Assembly (NCBI RefSeq): GCF_024499015.1
Contig: NZ_CP098604.1
Coordinates: forward strand, 248,001 to 312,000
Direction: 5' to 3'
DNA from: Xanthomonas hortorum pv. pelargonii
GTDB lineage: Bacteria > Pseudomonadota > Gammaproteobacteria > Xanthomonadales > Xanthomonadaceae
DNA: 64,000 bases
Translations under genes and position numbers: made by a program
The notes under the pieces: generated by a model
What the model was told of the DNA's origin: nothing
The model's database searches: none
The model's input: the letters and a program-made list of their open reading frames with translations, nothing else
Shown here: one piece after another, positions 29,100 to 39,769 of the stretch
How positions within the stretch are numbered: position 1 is the first letter of the stretch
Layout: each line of letters starts with the position of its first letter

Positions 29100-30004
29100 G
29101 CCAAGCGCTCGACGGCAAAGCGCGGTGCATCCACCAGCGCGGCCGGAGCGGCGGCCAGCACATCGAACTCTTCATACCCTGCAGACAGCGTCGCTTCCAG
29201 TGCGCTATGCACACCGCTGAGCGCATGCCCCACCGCCTGCTCGAACGCCACATCGCGCAGCAGGAAACCGATCAGCAACGCCATCAACACATCGCCGGTA
29301 CCGGCCACATCCACCGGCAAATGCGGCGTGGCCCAGCGATACACCGCCTCGTTGCTGACCGCCAACGTCACCAGCTCGCCGGCCGCGCCGGCCACGCTGT
29401 GCGCAAGCACCCATTGCGGGCCGCGCGCCAGCAATGCGCGCGCGGCAACGACGGCATCGTCCTGTTCCAGACTCGGCAAACCGGTCAACCGCCCAAGCTC
29501 GAAGGCATTCGGCGTCACCAGCCAGGCATGCGGCAATAGCCGCTCGGCGAATACGCGTTCCAATCCGGGTTCGACATACGGGCCGGTGTGCGTGTCGCCG
29601 ATGACCGGATCCAGGCAATAACGCAGCTGCGGCGCCTGCGGCAAGGTCTGCTCCAGCCAGTCGGCAAAGACTTCGCCATTGGCCAGACTGCCGAAATAGC
29701 CCGATACCAGAATGCGCGCGCGTTGCGGCAGCCCACGTTCGCTCGCACCCAGCAACAGATCGGCCAGCCAATCGGCCGGCAGAATGCGCCCGCGTAAGGT
29801 CGCGTAAAACGGCGCATTGCTCAGCAGCGTGGTGGGCACTTCCGCCACCCGTAGCCCCAGCGCACGCAACGGCGGTACCGCCGCGCTGTTGCCGGCATGC
29901 CCATAGACCAGTTGCGATTGCACCGAGATCACATCGATCGGCGAAGGACCATCCGGGCGCTGGCGGCGACCGTGGACGAGGTGGCTGTCGGTTGCATCGC
30001 TCAT
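29096..30004 (-). CDS. pdxY: pyridoxal kinase
   Basis: Phosphorylates pyridoxal in the vitamin B6 salvage pathway; ribokinase superfamily. The sequence begins PIDVISVQSQLVYGHAGNSAAVPPL after a short leader. It has the YCLDPVIGD substrate region and the DVAGTGDVLMALL motif with the catalytic Asp. About 302 residues from ATG 30004; ATG 30016 is an equal alternative, and the longer frame to 30145 adds residues that are not family-like. It precedes tyrA in a two-gene operon. Confidence 0.88.
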   Translation of the reverse strand: MSDATDSHLVHGRRQRPDGPSPIDVISVQSQLVYGHAGNSAAVPPLRALGLRVAEVPTTLLSNAPFYATLRGRILPADWLADLLLGASERGLPQRARILVSGYFGSLANGEVFADWLEQTLPQAPQLRYCLDPVIGDTHTGPYVEPGLERVFAERLLPHAWLVTPNAFELGRLTGLPSLEQDDAVVAARALLARGPQWVLAHSVAGAAGELVTLAVSNEAVYRWATPHLPVDVAGTGDVLMALLIGFLLRDVAFEQAVGHALSGVHSALEATLSAGYEEFDVLAAAPAALVDAPRFAVERLA

Positions 30005-30207
30005 AGGGGCGGCCATCGTCGAAGGAGATGGCGCCATTATCCGCGCAACACCGGAAGCATGCTGTAGATACGGCATGCTGTAGATGCAGCACGTCGCGGA
30101 GGCAACGCGCAGCACAACTGCATGCTGCAAGACGAGACACGACATCGACAGTGCGATGCCAACGCAGCGGATCAGTGCAGTACACGTGCACTACGGGCAT
30201 AAGGTAC

Positions 30208-30245
30208 AAAAAAAGCCGGGCACGCAGTGGTCCGCGCGCCCGGCT
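30208..30245 (-). terminator. intrinsic terminator of the dnaK-dnaJ transcript
   Basis: On the minus strand, AGCCGGGC (30245-30238) pairs with GCCCGGCT (30221-30214), and a run of seven T follows. It lies 24 bases beyond the dnaJ stop codon. A textbook Rho-independent terminator. Confidence 0.85.
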
Positions 30246-30268
30246 CTCGTTGCATCAGAACACCTGAC

Positions 30269-31399
30269 TCAGGACGTCATCCGATCCCAGAAGCCCTTGA
30301 CGCCATCGATGAATGTGGCCGACTTGGGCGAATGCTTGCGTGCATCCTCGCCGGTGAAGGTGGACTCGAACTGCTGCAGCAACTCGCGCTGATCGGCGGT
30401 CAGATTGACCGGCGTTTCGACCACCACGCGGCAGTAAAGATCGCCTTCGGTGCGACTGCGCACCGAACGCACGCCCTTGCCACGCAGACGGAACAGCTTG
30501 CCGGTCTGGGTCTCGGCCGGAATACGGATTTCCGCCTCGCCCCCCAGCGTTGCCACACGCACGGTGTCACCGAGTGCCGCCTGCGAAATGCGGATCGGCA
30601 CCTCGCAATGCAGGTCGTCGCCATCGCGCTGGAAGATCGCATGCTCGCGCACGCGCACTTCCACATACAGATCGCCCGGCGGTGTACCGGCGGGGCCGGC
30701 TTCGCCCTCGCCTGCCAGACGGATGCGGTCGCCGGTATCCACACCGGCAGGCACCTTGATCGACAACACCTTGTCTTCTTCCACACGGCCTGCGCCGTGA
30801 CAGACCTTGCACGGATTCTGGATCAGCGTGCCGCGCCCATCGCAATGCGGGCAGCTCTGCTGCATCGCAAAGATGCCGCGCTGGATGCGCACCTGGCCAC
30901 GTCCGTGACAGGTCCCGCACACCTCCACCTTGCCGTCTTCCGACCCGCTGCCGTGGCAGGGATCGCATTCGATCAAGGTCGGAATCTCGATGCGTCGCTC
31001 GATGCCGGCAACGGCTTCTTCCAGATCCAGTTCCAGCACGTAACCGACGTCGGCGCCACGTCGCGCAGCGCGCGGACCGGCGGCGCCACCGCCGAAAATA
31101 TTGCCGAAGATATCGCCAAAGATATCTCCCATGTCCGGGCCACCCGGCCCACCGCCACCACCGCCCATGCCGTGCTCGAACGCAGCGTGGCCATGCGCAT
31201 CGTAGGCGCGGCGCTTGTTGCCGTCCGACAACACTTCATAGGCTTCCTTGCACTCCTTGAACATCGCCTCGGCAGCAGCGTCGCCCGGATTGCGGTCCGG
31301 ATGGTGCTTCATCGCACAGCGCCGATACGCCTTCTTCAGCTCCTCGTCGCTGGCGCCACGGGCCACGCCCAGCACTTCGTAGTAATCGCGTTTGCTCAC
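30269..31399 (-). CDS. dnaJ: chaperone protein DnaJ
   Basis: Hsp40 co-chaperone of DnaK. J domain at residues 1-70 ([16 protein letters not shown] and [10 protein letters not shown] with the HPD motif). Gly-rich linker with [12 protein letters not shown]. Zinc domain with four CxxCxGxG repeats ([32 protein letters not shown]). C-terminal substrate-binding domain. 376 residues. Translation is assigned to GTG 31399 (read as M-S-K-R-D-Y-Y); the upstream 21 residues lie in an intergenic repeat and are unlikely. Confidence 0.95.
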   Translation of the reverse strand: MSKRDYYEVLGVARGASDEELKKAYRRCAMKHHPDRNPGDAAAEAMFKECKEAYEVLSDGNKRRAYDAHGHAAFEHGMGGGGGGPGGPDMGDIFGDIFGNIFGGGAAGPRAARRGADVGYVLELDLEEAVAGIERRIEIPTLIECDPCHGSGSEDGKVEVCGTCHGRGQVRIQRGIFAMQQSCPHCDGRGTLIQNPCKVCHGAGRVEEDKVLSIKVPAGVDTGDRIRLAGEGEAGPAGTPPGDLYVEVRVREHAIFQRDGDDLHCEVPIRISQAALGDTVRVATLGGEAEIRIPAETQTGKLFRLRGKGVRSVRSRTEGDLYCRVVVETPVNLTADQRELLQQFESTFTGEDARKHSPKSATFIDGVKGFWDRMTS

Positions 31400-31542
31400 G
31401 ACAGGGAATCGGGAATCGGGAGACGGGAATCGTTCAAAGCGCACATCCTCAGTAAATCGCAATCGAAAGTGGAAGGGTCAGACAACGGGAAGGAGCGATG
31501 CCGCAGCACCGCTCCTCCCATTCTCGATTCCCTATTCCCCAC
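31400..31542. repeat. intergenic inverted-repeat element, copy 3, between dnaK and dnaJ
   Basis: The spacer starts GGGAATCGGGAATCGGGAGA and ends with TCGATTCCCTATTCCCCACT, able to pair. In this position it forms a hairpin inside the dnaK-dnaJ mRNA, directly before the dnaJ GTG start. It could lower dnaJ expression relative to dnaK or act as a processing site. Confidence 0.55.
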
Positions 31543-33471
<1,929 letters not shown>

Positions 33472-33524
33472 GGATACGCTCCTGATGATTCTGTAGCTGT
33501 TTCCGGCGACGCCGGGTCTGGCTG

Positions 33525-33554
33525 AGATGTGGGGGTGGTGCGCAGGTGTTCAAG
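33525..33554 (-). promoter_or_regulatory. sigma-32 (RpoH) promoter of dnaK
   Basis: On the minus strand CTTGAA (33554-33549), a 15-base spacer and CCCACATCT (33533-33525) match the heat-shock consensus CTTGAA / CCCCATnT with correct spacing. It lies about 54 bases upstream of the dnaK start, between grpE and dnaK. Confidence 0.7.
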
Positions 33555-33612
33555 CCACCTGTACGAATCTGCGTTCCGCGTCCGCGCCGGCCAGTTCAGC
33601 CGGCAGCAGCCT

Positions 33613-34137
33613 TCAGTCGTGATTGGCCACGACCACCAGGGCCGGGCGCAGCAGGCGATCGTTGAGCAGATAGCCTTTCTGGAACACCTGCACCACGTGG
33701 CCCGGTGCGATGCCCTCGGCCTCGCCCTGGCTGATCGCCTGGTGCTGGTCCGGGTTGAACGGCTGGCCGACCGGATCGAGCAGGGTCAGGCCATTGTCGG
33801 CGGCCACCTTGAGCAGTTGCTTGTAGGTCATGTCCAGACCGTCGCGCAGCGGGCTGGGCTGGCTGCCGGCGGCGGTCAGGCCCGCATCCAGGCTGTCGAA
33901 CACCGGCAGCAGCTCGCCCAGCAGCTTCTCGTTGGCGAACTTGCGCGCATTGTCGACATCGCGGGCGATGCGCTTGCGCTGGTTTTCCAGATCGGCGCGC
34001 TCGCGCAGGGCGTCGGCCTTGACCAGCGCGATCTCGCTGCGCAGCGATTCGATCTCAGCCTTGAGCGGATCGGTCTCGGGTGGGTTCTGGGACAGGTCTT
34101 CGGAGTCGAATTCGGAGTGGTCTTGGTTCATGTGCAC
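33613..34137 (-). CDS. grpE: nucleotide exchange factor GrpE
   Basis: Releases ADP from DnaK. 174 residues. A disordered acidic N-terminus ([20 protein letters not shown]) is followed by a long coiled coil (about 25-85, [29 protein letters not shown]) and the C-terminal beta domain ([43 protein letters not shown]), which is the GrpE signature. An alternative start is the second Met. Preceded by its own heat-shock promoter. Confidence 0.95.
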   Translation of the reverse strand: MHMNQDHSEFDSEDLSQNPPETDPLKAEIESLRSEIALVKADALRERADLENQRKRIARDVDNARKFANEKLLGELLPVFDSLDAGLTAAGSQPSPLRDGLDMTYKQLLKVAADNGLTLLDPVGQPFNPDQHQAISQGEAEGIAPGHVVQVFQKGYLLNDRLLRPALVVVANHD

Positions 34138-34178
34138 AGTTCCCGGGCCGGCGGAACGCCCGCCCCAACGTCACCCCG

Positions 34179-34205
34179 TATGTGGGCGCCCGCGCGAGTT
34201 TCAAG
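34179..34205 (-). promoter_or_regulatory. sigma-32 (RpoH) promoter of grpE
   Basis: On the minus strand CTTGAAA (34205-34199), a 12-base spacer and CCCACATA (34186-34179) match the heat-shock consensus. It lies between hrcA and grpE, about 42 bases before the grpE start, so grpE can be induced independently of hrcA. Confidence 0.7.
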
Positions 34206-34232
34206 CAAAACGATCGCCCCGATCGACTCCGG

Positions 34233-35285
34233 TTATCGCGTCGCGGGCGGTTCCATGGCCGCGCCCAGCACCTGGGCTGCGGTCTGCACCAGCGGAATCA
34301 GGCGGTCGTAGGCCATGCGTTTGGGCCCGATCACCCCCAGCACGCCCAGCACCTGGCCATTGGCGGCATACGGTGCGGTGACCAGCGAGACGTCTTCCAG
34401 CGACACCATGCCGGTCTCCTCGCCGATGAAGATGCGCACGCCAGGCGCCTGGATGGTGCGTTCGAGCAGTTGCAGGATCTCGCGCTTGCTGGCGAAAGCC
34501 TCGAACAGCTCGCGCAGGCGATCCAGGTCGGACAGGTCCTGCACGCCCATCAGCCGGGTCTGCCCGGCCATCACCATGTCATCGGCCTCGGCCGGCACCA
34601 GCGCCTCGCTGGCCAGGTCCACGCTGTGCGCCAGCAGCTGCTCCATCTCGTTCTTGGCCACGCGCAGCTCGCGCAGCAGCGAGGCGCGGATATCCGATAG
34701 CGCGCGCCCGGCAAACTGCGCATTGAGGTAATTGGCCACCCGCTCCAGCTCGGCCGGCTCGTAGGCGCGGCGCGGCTCGATCACCCGGTTCTGCACCTCG
34801 TTGTCGGCAAACACCAGAATCGCCAGCACCCGCCGCGCATCCAGCGGCACGAAATCGATATGCCGGAAGGCGAACTGCTCGCGCCGCGGCGCGCTGACCA
34901 CGCCGACGAAGTGGCTCATCGCCGACAGCATCTGCGAGGCGCTGCCCAGCAACGATTGAGTCCCGTTGCCGCTGGCAAGCTCGGCGCGCAGGCGGCGCAC
35001 TTCTTCCTCGCCCGGCGGCTGCATCTGCACCAGGCTATCGACGAACACGCGGTAGCCGTGTGCGGTAGGAATACGCCCGGCCGAGGTGTGCGGAGAGCTG
35101 AGCAGCCCCACATCTTCCAGGTCGGCCAGAATATTGCGGATGGTGGCCGGGCTGACATCCAGCCCCGCATGCTGGGCCAGCGTCTTGGAGCCCACCGGCT
35201 CGCCGTCGCGGATGTAGCGGGCAATCAGCGTCCGTAGCAACTGGCGTGCGCGGGGGTCGAGCGTTGGGGACTGTGACGCGCGCAT
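34233..35285 (-). CDS. hrcA: heat-inducible transcription repressor HrcA
   Basis: Represses CIRCE-controlled heat-shock genes. 350 residues. The N-terminal winged helix (LDPRARQLLRTLIARYIRDGEPVGS, then KTLAQHAGLDVSPATIRNILADLE) binds DNA. The GAF-like domain and the conserved end NGQVLGVLGVIGPKRMAYDRLIPLVQTAA are present. First gene of the hrcA-grpE-dnaK-dnaJ cluster. No CIRCE element is visible in this cluster, so it probably acts on groESL elsewhere. Confidence 0.95.
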   Translation of the reverse strand: MRASQSPTLDPRARQLLRTLIARYIRDGEPVGSKTLAQHAGLDVSPATIRNILADLEDVGLLSSPHTSAGRIPTAHGYRVFVDSLVQMQPPGEEEVRRLRAELASGNGTQSLLGSASQMLSAMSHFVGVVSAPRREQFAFRHIDFVPLDARRVLAILVFADNEVQNRVIEPRRAYEPAELERVANYLNAQFAGRALSDIRASLLRELRVAKNEMEQLLAHSVDLASEALVPAEADDMVMAGQTRLMGVQDLSDLDRLRELFEAFASKREILQLLERTIQAPGVRIFIGEETGMVSLEDVSLVTAPYAANGQVLGVLGVIGPKRMAYDRLIPLVQTAAQVLGAAMEPPATR

Positions 35286-35401
35286 GGGATCATCCGGTGA
35301 GACTGGGCATAGATAATCTCTGGCCCCGTGATTGGCAAGGGTCTCATTCCCTCGCCGCCCCTCCCACCCTAAGCTTGCCCAAAGCGTTCACACTCGATCC
35401 C

Positions 35402-37066
35402 ATGCTCAGACACCTCTCCATCAAGGATTTCGCCGTCGTCCGCGCCACCGAACTGGAATTCGGGCCGGGCATGACCGTGGTCTCTGGCGAAACCGGCGCC
35501 GGCAAGTCGCTGATGGTGGATGCGCTGGGCTTTCTGTCCGGCCTGCGCGCCGATAGCGGCGTGGTGCGCCACGGTGCCGACCGCGCCGAGCTGTCGGCCG
35601 AATTCCAGCTGCCCAGCGAACATCCCGGCCTGACCTGGCTGGCCGACAACGAGTTGGACGACGACGCGCAATGCCAACTGCGCCGCATCATCCGCGCCGA
35701 TGGCGGCTCGCGCGCCTGGATCAACGGCCGCCCGGTCACCTCTTCGCAACTGTCCGAGCTGGCGTCACGGCTGGTGGAAATCCACGGCCAGCACGAGCAC
35801 CAGGCCTTGATGGCCCGCCACAGCCAGCTCACCCTGCTCGACGCCTACGCGCGCAACAGCGCGCAGCGCGAACAGGTGCGCCAGGCCAGCCGGCAGTGGC
35901 AGGCGCTGCTGGACGAGCGCGATGCGCTCTCGGCGCAGGGCGATGTTTCCGACCGCATCGGCTTTCTCGAACACCAGTTGGGCGAACTCGAACGCGAAGA
36001 CCTGGACCCGGCCGCAATTGCCGCGCTGGACGTCAATCATCGTCGTCAGGCGCACGCCACCGCGCTGATCGGCGCCTGTGAAAGCGTCGTCCAGCAGCTC
36101 AACGGCGACGATGGCGCATCGGCGCTGGGCCTGCTGCAGGGCAGCCGCCACGACCTGGCCCGCGTCGCCGAACACGAGCCGCGCCTTGCGGAGGTGGACG
36201 CACTGCTGGACAGTGCAGCAATCCAGATCGACGAAGCGCTGGCCCTGCTCGACCGCGTACGCGACGACCTGGACGCCGACCCGGCCCAGTTCGAAGCGAT
36301 GGAACGCCGGCTCGGCCGCCTGCACGATCTGGCGCGCAAGCACCGCGTGACCCCGGACGAACTGGCCGCGCAGCGCGACCGCATGAGCCAGGAAGTGGAA
36401 AGCCTACGCGGCGCAGACGAACGCCTGCAGCAGCTGGACAAGCACATCGCCACCGCAACCGACGTCTGGCGCAACGCCGCCGCCGCCCTCAGCGCCAGCC
36501 GTACCACCGCGGCAGACTCCTTGTCGGCCGCCACCACCACGCTGATCGGCGAGCTGGGCATGGGCGGCGGGCAGTTCCTGATCCAATTGCAGCCGCAGGA
36601 CACCCTGCGCCCTGACCCGAACGGCGCCGAGCGGGTCGAATTCCTGGTCGCCGCCAACGCCGGACAACCGCCGCGCGCGTTGCGCAAGGTCGCCTCCGGC
36701 GGCGAGCTGTCGCGGATTTCGCTGGCGATCGAAGTGGCTGCACTGGGGCTGGACAGCGTGCCGACCATGGTCTTCGACGAAGTGGATTCCGGCATCGGCG
36801 GCGCGGTGGCCGACATCGTCGGGCAGAAGCTGCGCGCCCTGGGCGAAGAGCGCCAGGTGCTGTGCGTCACCCACTTGCCGCAGGTCGCCGCCAAGGGCCA
36901 CGCGCATTACCGGGTCAGCAAGGCGCCGGTGGACGGCATGACCCAGAGCGCGGTCGAACTGCTCGGCCCGCAGGCCCGTCAGGAAGAACTGGCGCGCATG
37001 CTGGGCGGCGTGGAAGTCAGCAAAGAGGCTCGCGCGGCCGCACGCAAGCTGCTGCAGAGCGCGTAA
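35402..37066 (+). CDS. recN: DNA repair protein RecN
   Basis: SMC-like ATPase acting in double-strand break repair. Walker A GETGAGKS at residues 29-36. Central coiled coils from about 150 to 360. The C-terminal half has the signature VASGGELSRISLAIE, Walker B MVFDEVDSGIGG and the CVTHLPQVAAKGHAHYRV motif. 554 residues, complete. The upstream open frame to 35246 is rejected because MLRHLSIKDFAVV is the normal RecN start. Divergent from hrcA. Confidence 0.96.
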   Translation: MLRHLSIKDFAVVRATELEFGPGMTVVSGETGAGKSLMVDALGFLSGLRADSGVVRHGADRAELSAEFQLPSEHPGLTWLADNELDDDAQCQLRRIIRADGGSRAWINGRPVTSSQLSELASRLVEIHGQHEHQALMARHSQLTLLDAYARNSAQREQVRQASRQWQALLDERDALSAQGDVSDRIGFLEHQLGELEREDLDPAAIAALDVNHRRQAHATALIGACESVVQQLNGDDGASALGLLQGSRHDLARVAEHEPRLAEVDALLDSAAIQIDEALALLDRVRDDLDADPAQFEAMERRLGRLHDLARKHRVTPDELAAQRDRMSQEVESLRGADERLQQLDKHIATATDVWRNAAAALSASRTTAADSLSAATTTLIGELGMGGGQFLIQLQPQDTLRPDPNGAERVEFLVAANAGQPPRALRKVASGGELSRISLAIEVAALGLDSVPTMVFDEVDSGIGGAVADIVGQKLRALGEERQVLCVTHLPQVAAKGHAHYRVSKAPVDGMTQSAVELLGPQARQEELARMLGGVEVSKEARAAARKLLQSA

Positions 37067-37176
37067 TCGGCTCGATTGCCGGGCGACACGCTCGGCGTTG
37101 TCGAGGCGGCTACCGTCTGCAAATGCACAAGGCGGCCGAAGCCGCCTTGTCGTTGCCGCCGTGCTGCGCGCCGGGT

Positions 37177-37587
37177 TTAGCGCACGCGCTTCTTACGCAC
37201 GTACAGCACCAGCGAATGCTCTTCCAGCTCGTAACCGTGCTGGGCGGCGATCTGGCGCTGCAACGCCTCGATCTCTTCGCTTTCGAATTCGATCACGTGG
37301 CCGGTGTCCACATCGACCATATGGTCGTGGTGGCCACCGCGATCCAGCTCATAGACAGCCTGGCCGCCTTCGAAATTGTGCTTCAGCACCAGGCCGGCAG
37401 CCTCGAACTGGGTCAGCACCCGATACACCGTGGCCAGACCGATTTCGTCGCCGTGGTCGAGTAGCTGGCGATAGATGTCTTCTGCGCTGAGGTGATGGTG
37501 ATTGCTCTTTTGTTCGAGCAATTCCAGTATCCGCATCCGCGGATGGGTCACCTTGAGCCCGACTTTGCGCAGGTCGTGGGTTTCCAT
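37177..37587 (-). CDS. fur: ferric uptake regulator Fur
   Basis: Iron-responsive repressor. 136 residues from ATG 37587, preceded by GGAG. N-terminal DNA-binding domain (METHDLRKVGLKVTHPRMRILELLE). Dimerisation domain with the metal-binding GGHHDHMVDVDTGHVIEFESEEIE and the end EEHSLVLYVRKKRVR. The CxxC zinc motif seen in E. coli Fur after HHDH is not present here (VDVDTG). Divergent from bamE across about 100 bases, an arrangement known in Xanthomonas (fur/omlA). Confidence 0.95.
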   Translation of the reverse strand: METHDLRKVGLKVTHPRMRILELLEQKSNHHHLSAEDIYRQLLDHGDEIGLATVYRVLTQFEAAGLVLKHNFEGGQAVYELDRGGHHDHMVDVDTGHVIEFESEEIEALQRQIAAQHGYELEEHSLVLYVRKKRVR

Positions 37588-37691
37588 ACGTTCTCCGTTC
37601 ATTGGCGATTTAGCGCCAGCTGCCTTCAAACGGGTCGCGGCGACCGGGGGGAGTGTATCATCGGCGTGATTTCCTCAGCACTTAATCCCCG

Positions 37692-38087
37692 ATGCGCAAT
37701 CTCCTGCTGGTCGCCGCCGTTGCTCTTTCCACCGCTGGCTGCGGCATCATCTACAAGCAGCCGATCTACCAAGGCAATCTGATCAAACAGAATGCCGTGG
37801 AGCAACTCCAGGTCGGCCAGAGCAAGCAGCAGGTCAGCGCGTTGCTGGGCACTCCTTCGATCCCCGACCCGTTCCATGCGCAGCGTTGGGACTACACGTC
37901 CACCCAGCGCGTAGACCGTCTGGCGCACACCGAGGTCAAGAACTTCGTCGTGTACTTCGAAAACGAGCAGGTTACCCGTTGGGAGGGCGATTATTTCCCG
38001 GCCCAGGACGAGCAGCTTGCCAAGTCGGCACCCAAGCAATTCGGCCGCAATCTGGCGCGCGACAAGAAGAAGCAGCGCGGCCGTTGA
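37692..38087 (+). CDS. bamE: outer membrane protein assembly factor BamE (OmlA/SmpA)
   Basis: Small lipoprotein of the BAM complex that inserts beta-barrels in the outer membrane. Signal with lipobox LSTAGC (Cys at about 17). BamE fold with IYKQPIYQGNLIKQNAVEQLQVGQSKQQV and LLGTPSIPDPFHAQRWDYTS, which is the family signature. 131 residues with a Lys/Arg-rich tail. Divergent from fur. Confidence 0.94.
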   Translation: MRNLLLVAAVALSTAGCGIIYKQPIYQGNLIKQNAVEQLQVGQSKQQVSALLGTPSIPDPFHAQRWDYTSTQRVDRLAHTEVKNFVVYFENEQVTRWEGDYFPAQDEQLAKSAPKQFGRNLARDKKKQRGR

Positions 38088-38138
38088 TGCGGCTGCTCGG
38101 CGATTTTGCGATCGTCTGAGTGTTGGCAGGACCAGAGA

Positions 38139-38167
38139 ACGCATCCCTTTAAACGGATGCGTTTTTT
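38139..38167 (+). terminator. intrinsic terminator after bamE
   Basis: AACGCATCC pairs with GGATGCGTT around the loop CTTTAAAC, followed by a T run (38161-38167). It lies about 50 bases after the bamE stop codon. It also faces the 3' end of rnfH on the opposite strand. Confidence 0.85.
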
Positions 38168-38197
38168 AGTTTTGGCTGGTCGGAAAGACGTGTTCGA

Positions 38198-38638
38198 TCA
38201 AGGACTGCAGCGCGGGCCCTGACACCGACTGCGCGTTTTCTGTCGGCTGCGTCGTGTCCACAAGCGCTTGTCCGAACCAACGGCTACGTTCGGCTTCTCG
38301 GGACAGTTACCGGAAGAGTTCGCTGTGCCGCACGCGCACGTGCGTCGCAGCGCTGTCAAACGACTAGGCGTTGGGACCGGCCTTTTGCTGGGTCCGGCAC
38401 GGCGACGACGCGCCTCTTTCGGATCCAGCAGCAGCGGCCTGAGCAATTCGACCCGGTCGCCATCGCGCAGCACCTGATCCGGTCGCGCAATTACCCCATG
38501 AATCGCCTGCGCTGCGAGTGGCTGATCCACCGCTAGACCAGAGGCGGCAATCGCCTCGGCTACCGTGGCGCCGTCAGGCAGATCCAGTTGCATAGAGCTG
38601 TAGCGATCCGGCCAGGCCAGCACCACTTCGACCTGCAT
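38198..38638 (-). CDS. rnfH: RnfH family protein, probably frameshifted at the C-terminus
   Basis: RnfH is a small ubiquitin-fold protein of unclear role paired with RatA. Residues 1-82 are typical (VEVVLAWPDRYSSMQLDLPDG through DRVELLRPLLLDPKEARRRRAG). The next 60 or so residues (PVPTPSRLTALRRTCACG and on) have the look of an out-of-frame read and are not expected in a family of about 90-100 residues. Restoring one base after codon 82 gives TQQKAGPNA and a stop at 38364-38366, for a 91-residue protein. I infer a one-base loss; a real extension cannot be excluded. Starts three bases after the ratA stop. Confidence 0.75.
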   Translation of the reverse strand: MQVEVVLAWPDRYSSMQLDLPDGATVAEAIAASGLAVDQPLAAQAIHGVIARPDQVLRDGDRVELLRPLLLDPKEARRRRAGPSKRPVPTPSRLTALRRTCACGTANSSGNCPEKPNVAVGSDKRLWTRRSRQKTRSRCQGPRCSP

Positions 38639-38641
38639 GGC

Positions 38642-39073
38642 TTACACGTCGCCGCGATCGGCGACCCGCACGAAATCGTTGACCATGCGATCGGCCAGCC
38701 CCTGAAAGCCCAGCGCCAGCGCCGGACCCAGCAGCCGCGAGCTGGTCTCCACTTCCATCGTCAAACTGACCTTGCAGGCGTTTTCGCCGAGCGACTGAAA
38801 TTCCCACAGGCCTTCCAGACGCTTGAACGGGCCGTCGCGCAGATGCATGACGATACGTTCCGGGCGCTCAAGCCGATTTTCGGTAGTGAACCAGGTGCGG
38901 AACGACCCCAGCCCCAGATCCAGGCGCGCCACGATATGCGCCTGGTCCTGCTCAAGCACATGGGCAGCATCGCACCAGCCGAAACGGCGCGGATAGGCGG
39001 CGACATCATTGACCAGATCGAACATGCGGGTGGCGCTGTGTTCGACCAGTGCGCTGCGACGGATGGTAGGCAT
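38642..39073 (-). CDS. ratA: RatA/COQ10-like START-domain protein
   Basis: A 143-residue single-domain SRPBCC/START protein. The opening MPTIRRSALVEHSATRMFDLVNDVAAYPRRFGWC and the end GFQGLADRMVNDFVRVADR match the RatA/COQ10 family. In E. coli RatA was reported as a ribosome-association toxin; a ubiquinone-binding role is known for COQ10. Cotranscribed with rnfH and divergent from smpB, the standard gammaproteobacterial arrangement. Confidence 0.9.
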   Translation of the reverse strand: MPTIRRSALVEHSATRMFDLVNDVAAYPRRFGWCDAAHVLEQDQAHIVARLDLGLGSFRTWFTTENRLERPERIVMHLRDGPFKRLEGLWEFQSLGENACKVSLTMEVETSSRLLGPALALGFQGLADRMVNDFVRVADRGDV

Positions 39074-39133
39074 TCTCTAACTTGTGAAAGACAGAAGATC
39101 GTTTGAAGACACCGAATCGGCGACAATAGCGGC

Positions 39134-39637
39134 ATGAGCAAGAAACCAGCCAAGGATAAAGCAAACGGCGCGACGGCCACGAAAACCATCGCGCTGAACA
39201 AGCGTGCGCGCCACGAATACCACCTGGAAGAGCGCTACGAAGCCGGCCTGGCCCTGCAGGGCTGGGAGGTCAAGGCGATTCGCGCCGGCCGCGCCAATAT
39301 CATCGACGGCTACGCGTATGTGCGCTCCGGCGAGATTTTCCTGATCGGCGCGCAGATCACACCGCTGATCCAGGCCTCCAGTCACACCGTGCCGGTGGAA
39401 CGCCGCGACCGCAAGCTGCTGCTGCATCGTCGGGAAATCGACAAGGTGCTGAGCAGCGTCGAACGCGATGGCTACACCCTGGTGCCAACTGCGCTGTACT
39501 GGAGCAACAACAAGGTCAAGCTGGAAATCGCACTGGCCAAGGGCAAGCAGAATCACGACAAGCGCGACGCCGCCAAGGACCGCGACTGGCAGCGCGACAA
39601 GCAGCGCGTGATGCGGCGGCATAACCGAGATGCGTGA
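39134..39637 (+). CDS. smpB: SsrA-binding protein SmpB
   Basis: Binds tmRNA and brings it to stalled ribosomes for trans-translation. 167 residues. Core beta-barrel with NKRARHEYHLEERYEAGLALQGWEVKAIRAGRANI and DGYAYVRSGEIFLIGAQITPL. The basic C-terminal tail (KRDAAKDRDWQRDKQRVMRRHN) enters the mRNA channel. Complete. Its partner tmRNA gene lies only 2.7 kb downstream. Confidence 0.96.
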   Translation: MSKKPAKDKANGATATKTIALNKRARHEYHLEERYEAGLALQGWEVKAIRAGRANIIDGYAYVRSGEIFLIGAQITPLIQASSHTVPVERRDRKLLLHRREIDKVLSSVERDGYTLVPTALYWSNNKVKLEIALAKGKQNHDKRDAAKDRDWQRDKQRVMRRHNRDA

Positions 39638-39769
39638 ATCGGGAATCGGGAATCGCAAGAGCTGGGTAGGCTTGCTGCGTTGACCTCACGTTAGTTCACG
39701 CCGCGGGCATTGCCGGATCATCGAGAAGCATCGCGCTTTTACGATTCCCCACTCCCGATTCCCGATTCC
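39638..39769. repeat. intergenic inverted-repeat element, copy 4
   Basis: The gap between the convergent smpB and S8 peptidase genes opens with GAATCGGGAATCGGGAATCG and closes with CGATTCCCCACTCCCGATTC and a further CCCGATTCC. Same design as copies 1-3. Probably folds into a long hairpin that can end transcription from both sides. Confidence 0.65.

Noticed and set aside
30057..30090. GCATGCTGTAGAT direct repeat upstream of pdxY
   Set aside because: Only two short imperfect copies; probably a small local duplication without clear function.
35286..35401. CIRCE element before hrcA
   Set aside because: No TTAGCACTC-type inverted repeat is present in the gap.
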